Positions 24,793 to 31,291 of a stretch of 54,462 bases of DNA are shown in pieces. How positions within the stretch are numbered: position 1 is the stretch's first letter; each line of letters starts with the position of its first letter. Under the pieces are notes generated by a model. That model did no database searches. It saw only the letters and a list, made by a program, of their open reading frames with translations, and had not been told where the DNA came from. Source of the stretch: Thermobifida cellulosilytica TB100 (GTDB lineage Bacteria; Actinomycetota; Actinomycetes; Streptosporangiales; Streptosporangiaceae); assembly GCF_001517975.1 (NCBI RefSeq), contig NZ_KQ950188.1, positions 57,586 through 112,047 of the forward strand, in the 5' to 3' direction. The position numbers were made by a program, and so were the translations under genes.

Positions 24793-25440
24793 TCAGCGCG
24801 GGCTGAACGCGACCCGTCCGGCGAGCGCGATCAGCACCGTGCCGGTGATCGCTTCGAGGCGGCGGCGGACGGCCGGGCGGCGGAACCACGCGCCGACGCG
24901 CGCCACGCCCGCGGCCAGCCCGAGGTAGAGCACGGTCTCCACGGCCACCTGGAGCAGCGCCAGCAGCGCCGTGGTCTGCAACAGCGGCTGGTCGGGGGAG
25001 ACGAACTGCGGGTAGAAGGCGAACATGAACACCGCGGCCTTCGGGTTGGCCAACTGCACTGCCGCGGCCTCGCCGAACGCCCGCAGGGACGGCCACCGGC
25101 CGCGCGGCTGCCGCGTGTCGGGGGCGTCCGCGCCGTCACCGGCGTCCCGGGACCGCAGGGCCGCCGCCCACGACCGCACCCCCAGGTAGACGAGGAAGGC
25201 CGCGCCGACGACGCGCAGTACCAGGTAGGCGGTCTCCGAGGCGGCCACCAGCGCGGCCAGCCCCGCCCCGGCGGCCAGCGCCCACAGGTACAGGCCCGCC
25301 TCCAGGCCCAGGACGGTCGCCACGGTCGGCCGGAACCCCTCCAGGGCGGCCCGGCGGAAGACGAGCGCCATGGCCGGGCCGGGGGAGGCCGAGATCAGCA
25401 CCACGGCGAGCAGGAACGCGGGGAGCACGGCAAGGTCCAT
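24793..25440 (-). CDS. LysE/RhtB-family exporter
   Basis: The 215-residue membrane protein has about six hydrophobic helices. The family signature follows the first helix (ISASPGPAMALVFRRAALEG); QLANPKAAVFMFAFYPQF is the second conserved block. LysE/RhtB proteins export amino acids and related small amphipathic compounds. It is convergent with pabC, across the terminator, so it is not in the operon. It is still the only transporter gene near the cluster and could export its product, although such genes are common everywhere. Confidence 0.88.
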   Translation of the reverse strand: MDLAVLPAFLLAVVLISASPGPAMALVFRRAALEGFRPTVATVLGLEAGLYLWALAAGAGLAALVAASETAYLVLRVVGAAFLVYLGVRSWAAALRSRDAGDGADAPDTRQPRGRWPSLRAFGEAAAVQLANPKAAVFMFAFYPQFVSPDQPLLQTTALLALLQVAVETVLYLGLAAGVARVGAWFRRPAVRRRLEAITGTVLIALAGRVAFSPR

Positions 25441-25612
25441 GCCCCGAGCATGGCACGGGGGCACTCGGCCGCCCACCTCGTTTCCGGTCCGACCGCGCCG
25501 AATGGTTGCGCTAGGTGTCCGACCTTTCACCCTGGGGTGGTGATTGGAGGGGTTTGTGTCGATACTGGGAGAGGTGTTGCTCCCCGTGAACGAGTGGTGA
25601 CTCTCGTCCGTC

Positions 25613-25626
25613 TGAGAGCGCTCCCA
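25613..25626. promoter_or_regulatory. CelR-type operator upstream of xylanase
   Basis: TGAGAGCGCTCCCA matches 13 of 14 bases of the cellulase-regulator palindrome TGGGAGCGCTCCCA known from Thermobifida and related actinobacteria. It lies 31 bases before the xylanase start. Cellobiose-type inducers would release the LacI-family repressor. Confidence 0.8.
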
Positions 25627-25657
25627 ACCAGTGATCCCATACCGAAGGAGTGAAGTG

Positions 25658-27079
25658 GTGCCCACCTCCCCCGCCAAGGGGCGGTCCCCGCTGTCACGAG
25701 TCGCCGCGGTGCTTGCCGCTGCCGTGGTCGGCTCGTTCGCACTGACCTCCCCAGCCCAAGCCGACGACCCCCTGCCCGACACCCTGCGCGGGGCGGCCGC
25801 GCTCAGCGGGCGGTTCGCCGGTCTCGGCGCCACCGCCGAAGGGCTCAGCACCGAGTATCCGCAGCTCGCAGCGCGCGAGTTCAGCAGCATCACCCCCGGA
25901 AACGAGATGAAGTGGGGCTCCCTGGAGCCCACCCGGGGCAACTACAACTGGGGTCCGGCCGACAGCATGGTCGCCTTCGCCCAGCAGCACGGCCAGGAGA
26001 TCCACGGCCACACCCTGGTCTGGCACTACCAGCTCCCCTACTGGGTGGAGAACGGCGACTTCGCCCCCGGGGAACTGCTGGACGAGATGCGCCGCCACAT
26101 CACCACGACCGTCGGCCGCTACGCCGGGGACATCGCCCGCTGGGACGTGGTCAACGAGCCGTTCAACGAGGACGGCAGCCTGCGCGACACGGTCTTCCTC
26201 CGCGAGATCGGCCCCTCCTACATCGAGGAGGCCCTGCGCGCCGCCCACGCCGCCGACCCCGACGCCAAGCTCTACATCAACGACTACAACGTCGAGGGCC
26301 TCGGCGCGAAGAGCGACGCCCTGTACAACCTCGCCCGCGACCTGCTGGACCGGGGCGTGCCGCTGCACGGCGTCGGCCTGCAGAGCCACCTCATCGTCGG
26401 CATGGTTCCCGGCACCATGGCGCAGAACATCCAGCGCTTCGTGGACCTGGGCCTCGAAGTGGCCGTCACCGAACTGGACGTGCGCATTCCCCTGCCCGCG
26501 GACGAGGACGAACTCGCCCAGCAGGCCGCCGACTACGCCGCCGTCGCCCAGGCCTGCCTGAGCGTGGACGGCTGCGTGGGCGTCACGGTCTGGGGGGTGA
26601 GCAACTGCTGCTCGTGGATCCCCGACGTCTTCCCCGGCTACGGCAACGCCCACCTGTGGGACGAGAACTACCAGCCCACCGGCGCCTACTACTCCCTGCG
26701 CTACGCCCTCGGCGGCGCCCCGGGCAGCCCCGGAGGCCCCGGCGACCCCGGAGGCCCCGACGACCCCGCCGTCTGCACGGTCGACTACCGGGTGACCGCC
26801 TCCTGGGACTCCGGCTCGGTGGTGCAGGTGATCGTGACCGCGACCGTGTCCATCCCGCAGTGGACCGTGGAGTTCACCCTGGACGGGGCGCGGGTCACCC
26901 AGTCCTGGAACACCGACCTCACCCAGGACGCGAGCGGCCGGGTGACCGCCCGCAACCTGAGCTGGAACAGCACGATCCCCTCCAACGGCTCGGTGGACTT
27001 CGGCTTCATCACCGACAGCAGCAACCCCCAGCCGACGGGAGACATCACCCTCAACGGCACCCCCTGCCACCGCGCCTGA
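25658..27079 (+). CDS. Secreted GH10 endo-beta-1,4-xylanase with C-terminal CBM2
   Basis: The 473-residue secreted enzyme has a signal peptide to about residue 35 (cut after SPAQA). The GH10 barrel spans residues 40-350 with acid/base Glu167 in WDVVNEPF and nucleophile Glu272 in VTELDV. A Gly/Pro linker (352-370) leads to a family 2 carbohydrate-binding module bounded by Cys373 and the final Cys. It cleaves internal xylan bonds outside the cell and binds cellulose. GTG 25658 is chosen because AAGGAG stands seven bases upstream; the frame opens at GTG 25631. A CelR-type box upstream indicates induction by cellulose breakdown products. Confidence 0.95.
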   Translation: MPTSPAKGRSPLSRVAAVLAAAVVGSFALTSPAQADDPLPDTLRGAAALSGRFAGLGATAEGLSTEYPQLAAREFSSITPGNEMKWGSLEPTRGNYNWGPADSMVAFAQQHGQEIHGHTLVWHYQLPYWVENGDFAPGELLDEMRRHITTTVGRYAGDIARWDVVNEPFNEDGSLRDTVFLREIGPSYIEEALRAAHAADPDAKLYINDYNVEGLGAKSDALYNLARDLLDRGVPLHGVGLQSHLIVGMVPGTMAQNIQRFVDLGLEVAVTELDVRIPLPADEDELAQQAADYAAVAQACLSVDGCVGVTVWGVSNCCSWIPDVFPGYGNAHLWDENYQPTGAYYSLRYALGGAPGSPGGPGDPGGPDDPAVCTVDYRVTASWDSGSVVQVIVTATVSIPQWTVEFTLDGARVTQSWNTDLTQDASGRVTARNLSWNSTIPSNGSVDFGFITDSSNPQPTGDITLNGTPCHRA

Positions 27080-27094
27080 CCCCAGGCGGACCGC

Positions 27095-27125
27095 GCCGGT
27101 CCCGCCCCGCCGGGGCGGGACCGGC
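27095..27125. terminator. 14-bp hairpin terminator after xylanase
   Basis: GCCGGTCCCGCCCC at 27095-27108 pairs perfectly with 27112-27125. It separates the xylanase from the convergent lipoprotein gene. Confidence 0.75.
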
Positions 27126-27128
27126 CCC

Positions 27129-27623
27129 TCAGAACCCCCACGGGACGGGCAGGGCGCCCTCCTCGTAGTCGAACCGGACGACCGCGCGGCCGTCCGCGAC
27201 GGCGAGCACGGCAATGGTGACGCCGTTGAGCACGATGGACGGCCGGTCGCCGAACGGCGCCCCGGTGGTGCCCGACACCATGCTGCCGCCGCCGTCGCCG
27301 TACCCGGTGACGGTCACCTCCCCCGGGGCGACCCTCTCGACCACGATCCGCTCCAGGCCGTGCGGACCCGACACGGGGAACTCGTCGCCCTCGGCCACCT
27401 CGACCTCGCACACGGCATCGGCGCAGGCGGCCAGGTCGGTGCCGTCGGCGGCCGCGGGCAGCCCCCGGCTCGGGGAGGAGGAGCGGGCGGGCGACGCGGG
27501 CGTGCCCGGCTCCCCCCGCTCCCCGGGCAGCCGCGGAGGCCCGGCGCAGCCGCAGGCGAGGACGGCCGCGGCACCGGCCGCGGCGGCGGAGCGGACGATC
27601 CGGTCACGGGCGGAAAGAGTCAT
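27129..27623 (-). CDS. Putative lipoprotein of unknown function
   Basis: The 164-residue product has a hydrophobic N-terminus ending in a lipobox-like LACGCAG at residues 23-29, then a Pro/Ser-rich spacer. The compact beta-rich domain that follows contains two Cys (CADAVCEVEV) and the stretch VTVTGYGDGGGSMVSGTTG. It is likely anchored outside the membrane. I recognise no family. Confidence 0.65.
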   Translation of the reverse strand: MTLSARDRIVRSAAAAGAAAVLACGCAGPPRLPGERGEPGTPASPARSSSPSRGLPAAADGTDLAACADAVCEVEVAEGDEFPVSGPHGLERIVVERVAPGEVTVTGYGDGGGSMVSGTTGAPFGDRPSIVLNGVTIAVLAVADGRAVVRFDYEEGALPVPWGF

Positions 27624-27938
27624 GGCGCTTCCAGGGTCCGGCCGTGCGTCACGGGCGCGGCGAGGACGCACGGCGACTGTCGCAACACCGAAGGCTTTCC
27701 CTGGAAGTGGTACGACTACGTTCCGTATCTCCACGCGGACCGTTCGGAAGTGTTCGGGAGCCCGCGGCGAGGCCGACGGTGCTGCTCCCCGCACCCCTCC
27801 CTCGGGAAACGGCCTGTCCCCAACGGCTGTTCTTCCCGGGCCGATCCGCGGAGGGGCCTCGCAGCGGTCGCCCGCCACGGGAGAAACGGACGGCCCGGAA
27901 CCGGCGACAGTCCGACACTCCCGCCGCCCGGGCCGCCC

Positions 27939-29189
27939 TCACAGACCCGCGGCCTTCTCCAGCAGCACCGACCGTTCGCGCCGGTTGGCCGCCAACTCCG
28001 CCGCGGCGAGCAGCTCGGCGCGCGCCTCCTCGACACGGCCCAGCCGGGCCAGCAGCTCCCCGCGCACGCTCGGCAGCAGGTGGGAGCCGCGCAGCGCCTG
28101 CTCACCGGCGAGCCGGTCGACGATCCGCAGCGCCTCCGCGGGACCCACCGCCATCGACACCGCGACCGCGCGGTTGAGCTCCACCACCGGGCTGGGCGCG
28201 ATCCGCCCCAGCGCCTCGTACAGCAGCACGATCCTGCGCCAGTCGGTCTCCGCCACGCTGGGCGCCACCGCGTGGCACTCGGCGATCGCCGCCTGTAGCC
28301 CGTACGGCCCCAGGCCCCGGCCCGTGCTCCCGGCCCGCCGCAGCGCCGCCCTGCCGCGTGCGATCTGCGCGCGGTCCCAGCGGGTGCGATCCTGGTCGGC
28401 CAGCAGGACCGGGGTGCCGTCCGGGCGCACCCGCGCCGCGAACCGGGACGCCTGAAACTCCATGAGGGCGAGCAGCCCGTGCACCTCCGGCTCCCGGGGC
28501 AGCAGGCCCGCGAGGACCCGCCCCAGTCGGAGCGCCTCGTTCGCCAGGTCCGGGCGGATCCAGCGGTCCCCCGACGTCGCCGCGTACCCCTCGGTGAAGA
28601 CGAGGTAGACCACGCTGAGCACCGCGCCCAGCCGCTCGCCCCACTCGTTCGGGTCCGGCGCCTCGAACCGCACCCGGGCCGCCGCCAGCGTCTTCTTCGC
28701 CCGGGTGATGCGCGCCTGCACCGTGGCGACCGGCACGAGCAGCATCCGGGCGATCTCAGCCGTGGTGAGGCCCCCGACGACCCGCAGGGTCAGCGCGATC
28801 TGCGCCGGGCGCGACAGCACCGGATGGCACGCCGTGAACACCAGGCGCAGCACGTCGTCGTCGATGGGCTGCCACTCGTCCTCGCCGCTCTCCGCCAGGC
28901 CGCGGGCGAGCAGCCGGTACCGCTCGTCGAGGCGTTCACGGCGCCGCCAGGCGTCGATCGCGCGGCGCTTGGCCACCGTGGTGAGCCAGGAGCCCGCGTT
29001 GCGCGGGACGCCCTGTTGCGGCCATGACTGGAGCGCCTCGACGACCGCCTCCTGCGCCAGCTCCTCGGCGAACCCCACGTCCCCGGTCATCCGGGCCAGC
29101 GTGGCGATCACGCGCGCGCCCTCGATGCGCCACACGGCGTCGACGGTGCGCCGCGGGTCCGCCCTCCGGGAGGACGGCGCCGGGGTCAC
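27939..29189 (-). CDS. ECF42-type RNA polymerase sigma factor with C-terminal TPR-like extension
   Basis: The 416-residue product has sigma region 2 (FAEELAQEAVVEALQSWP, WLTTVAKRRAIDAWRR) and region 4 (RVVGGLTTAEIARMLLVPVATVQARITRAKK). A long C-terminal domain has helical repeats and the marker VLYLVFTEGY-like VVYLVFTEGYAATSG. This length and architecture are those of the ECF42 group, whose partners are DGPF-domain proteins. The DGPF gene precedes it and its stop overlaps this GTG start. Regulation in ECF42 acts through the C-terminal extension; there is no anti-sigma gene. Confidence 0.9.
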   Translation of the reverse strand: MTPAPSSRRADPRRTVDAVWRIEGARVIATLARMTGDVGFAEELAQEAVVEALQSWPQQGVPRNAGSWLTTVAKRRAIDAWRRRERLDERYRLLARGLAESGEDEWQPIDDDVLRLVFTACHPVLSRPAQIALTLRVVGGLTTAEIARMLLVPVATVQARITRAKKTLAAARVRFEAPDPNEWGERLGAVLSVVYLVFTEGYAATSGDRWIRPDLANEALRLGRVLAGLLPREPEVHGLLALMEFQASRFAARVRPDGTPVLLADQDRTRWDRAQIARGRAALRRAGSTGRGLGPYGLQAAIAECHAVAPSVAETDWRRIVLLYEALGRIAPSPVVELNRAVAVSMAVGPAEALRIVDRLAGEQALRGSHLLPSVRGELLARLGRVEEARAELLAAAELAANRRERSVLLEKAAGL

Positions 29190-29608
29190 TCGGTGCCGAG
29201 CTGCCGGCGCCACTCGGCCTCCTTCCTGATGTACTCGTTGTCGGCGTAGTCGGCGAAGTCCTCCGCCTCCTGCACGCGGCGCACCTCCAGCGTGGAGCCG
29301 GGGCCCAGCGGGGCGCGGCGGGCCCACTCCACGGCCTCCTCCCGGCTGGAGACCTGGATGATCCAGAAGCCGTTGAACAGTTCGTGGGTCTCGCCGTAGG
29401 GGCCGTCGGTGACGACGGGCTCCTCGGCGTCGAAGTCGACGACCACGCCCTCGGCGGGGTCGGCCAGGCCCTCGCCGGCCAGCAGCACGCCCGCCTTGAT
29501 CATCGCCTCGTTGTAGGCGCCCATCGCGTTGATGACCTGCTCGAAGTCCTGCTCCTTCGCGGCCTGCACGGCCTCCTCGGTGGTGCGCATGACGAGCATG
29601 TACTTCAT
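29186..29608 (-). CDS. YCII-related DGPF-domain protein, ECF42 partner
   Basis: The 140-residue product starts MKYMLVMRTTEEAVQ and carries the name-giving motif VVTDGPYGETHELFNGFWII with the following SREEAVEWARRAP. Small YCII/DGPF proteins are the usual genomic neighbours and likely targets of ECF42 sigma factors. Its stop codon overlaps the sigma GTG (GTGA), so the two are translationally coupled. A biochemical role is not established for the family. Confidence 0.9.
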   Translation of the reverse strand: MKYMLVMRTTEEAVQAAKEQDFEQVINAMGAYNEAMIKAGVLLAGEGLADPAEGVVVDFDAEEPVVTDGPYGETHELFNGFWIIQVSSREEAVEWARRAPLGPGSTLEVRRVQEAEDFADYADNEYIRKEAEWRRQLGTE

Positions 29609-29857
29609 CGTTCCTTCCGCGGGTCGTCGGGACGCCGTTCGCGTCCCTCTACCCCGGCGTCGAACGGGAACGACCGGAATCGACACCGGACCGGGAATTC
29701 TCCCGGGCGTCACCGACACTCCCGCCGACCGTGGCACCGGCAGGACCGCGCGGGGCGAGCGCGTCAGCGGCCGGGGCGGCCACCCGGCGGCTCGGGCGAC
29801 TGCGGGGCGTGAGCAAAGAGGAAAAACATCGTCACGTTTCTCGATATTCTGAGAGGT

Positions 29858-30529
29858 ATGGCAGCTCGCTTCGGTCCTCCAGATCCCTCCTACAAAGGGC
29901 AGGAGACGCGGGAGCGTATCCTCGACGCTCTCTACGAGCTGCTCCGAACGTCCCCCGCGGCGAAGCTGAGCATGGCCGACGTGGCCGCCAGGGCAGGACT
30001 GCGCAGGTCCAGCGTCTACAACCACTTCAAGAACGTGGACGAGATGTGCCTGGCGCTGGTCGACCGCAGCACCGCGCCGGTCCTGCACCGGGTGTACCTC
30101 GACAACGCGCCGGACCTGGCGTCCTACGCCCTGCACGGGATCGTGACCCTGTTCGAGCAGTGGGCGGAGCACCACGTCGTCTACGTCACCATGCTGGAGA
30201 TCTACGCCCGGGACCCGCTGTTCGCGCGGGCGTGGAACGAGAACATCACCCAGTCGTGGACCGAACAGGCCCTCAAGCTCTACGAGGCCGACGTCGAGGA
30301 GGGCCGACTGCGCCCGGTGACCCACCCCAGGGAGATGCTGGAGTTCTTCTCCCTGAGCATCCAGCACCAGTTCCACTGGCTGTGGCGGTTCGGCGTCCCC
30401 ACGCCGGACGAGGCGTACGCCGCCCTGGAGGCCCCGTTCACCATGCTGTGGCGCACCCTGGACATCCCCGGCGACGTCCCCCTGGACCGCAACAGGATCA
30501 GCAAGGCCCTGAAGCAGAACAGCGCCTAG
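29858..30529 (+). CDS. TetR-family transcriptional regulator
   Basis: The 223-residue product has an N-terminal TetR helix-turn-helix at about residues 20-60 (RERILDALYELL, MADVAARAGLRRSSVYNHFKN). The all-helical ligand domain is rich in Trp/Phe. An inverted repeat TCTC-N8-GAGA lies immediately before the start codon and may be its operator. No metabolic neighbour points to its target. Confidence 0.88.
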   Translation: MAARFGPPDPSYKGQETRERILDALYELLRTSPAAKLSMADVAARAGLRRSSVYNHFKNVDEMCLALVDRSTAPVLHRVYLDNAPDLASYALHGIVTLFEQWAEHHVVYVTMLEIYARDPLFARAWNENITQSWTEQALKLYEADVEEGRLRPVTHPREMLEFFSLSIQHQFHWLWRFGVPTPDEAYAALEAPFTMLWRTLDIPGDVPLDRNRISKALKQNSA

Positions 30530-30656
30530 CGGTCGGCGCGGTCGCGCACCGACGCTCCCGGCCTCGGCACCGCGAGGAAGTCGAGCCCGGCACCGGGGCC
30601 ACGACCGCCGCAGGTAGGCATGGTGTCCTGTCGTACCCGGGTGCCATGCGCGGCCC

Positions 30657-30995
30657 ATGACTCCTCTGAAACTGGTTGAGACCGTGCCGGGGTCGTTCTC
30701 GCTGCTGCTGGACGCGGGGACGACGCAGGTGGACGAGGCCGTCAGGCAGCTCGGCCACGAACCGCACGGCTACTTCTGGACGGGCATCGCGCGCTTCCTC
30801 GTGAGCACGGAGGCGGCCTCCCTCGAAGGGCGCTTCTCGTACGACCCCGAGGCCGGCATGTTCTGCGCCTACGGCAAGGACCGGGCAGCACTCGAAGAGC
30901 TCGGCGCGCTGCTGAGCGCTGTCACCCGGGACGAGGACCGGGTCCGGACGCTCGTCGCGGACGCCCAGGCCGCCGGGATCGACCTCGACGACTGA
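30657..30995 (+). CDS. Imm51-like immunity-family protein
   Basis: The 112-residue product contains FSLLLDAGTTQVDEAVRQLG, the GYFWTGIARFL stretch and FSYDPEAGMFCAYGKDR, which I recognise as the Imm51 pattern of polymorphic-toxin immunity proteins. No toxin gene is next to it, so it is either an orphan immunity protein or has another role. It marks the last chromosomal-looking gene before the integrative-element island. Family call from memory of the pattern. Confidence 0.6.
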   Translation: MTPLKLVETVPGSFSLLLDAGTTQVDEAVRQLGHEPHGYFWTGIARFLVSTEAASLEGRFSYDPEAGMFCAYGKDRAALEELGALLSAVTRDEDRVRTLVADAQAAGIDLDD

Positions 30996-31020
30996 ATGGG
31001 ACCGGGAGCCGTCCGGCACC

Positions 31021-31110
31021 CGGGGCGGTGCGAGAGGACAGCAGGCAAGAGCGTCGGCACAAGGGCCGCTCCTCGGTGCGGAACGGCCCTTCGACACAGG
31101 CGCGCTCGGC
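31021..31110 (+). mobile_element. Degenerate integrase 3' end and terminator of an older element
   Basis: The 90 bases align without gaps to the integrase end plus terminator plus att approach at 42241-42330 and 51151-51240 (shared CAAGAGCGT, GCACAAGGGCCGCTCCTCG, GAACGGCCCTT). The hairpin at 31061-31091 is conserved but the integrase reading frame and the tRNA-derived core are eroded. It is the left footprint of the island. Confidence 0.7.
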
Positions 31111-31291
31111 GGGGTCCGGCAGCCGATCTTCCGACCCGTGGATCGTGTGCGGAAGGTCGGCGGCCCGGAGCTGACCGCCCCTTGCCCGGAACCGTTGTCA
31201 GCGCTCGCGGTCGGCAAGCCCAACCCGTTGGAGACTGCCCCCTGCCCGGCCGAGAGAACACCCGGAATGCTCGATCGACTGGGAACTGCGG

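Noticed and set aside
24793-25440. LysE exporter as a certain member of the cluster
   Set aside because: It is convergent and separated by a strong terminator; only proximity supports a link, so it is noted as possible and not included in the cluster limits.
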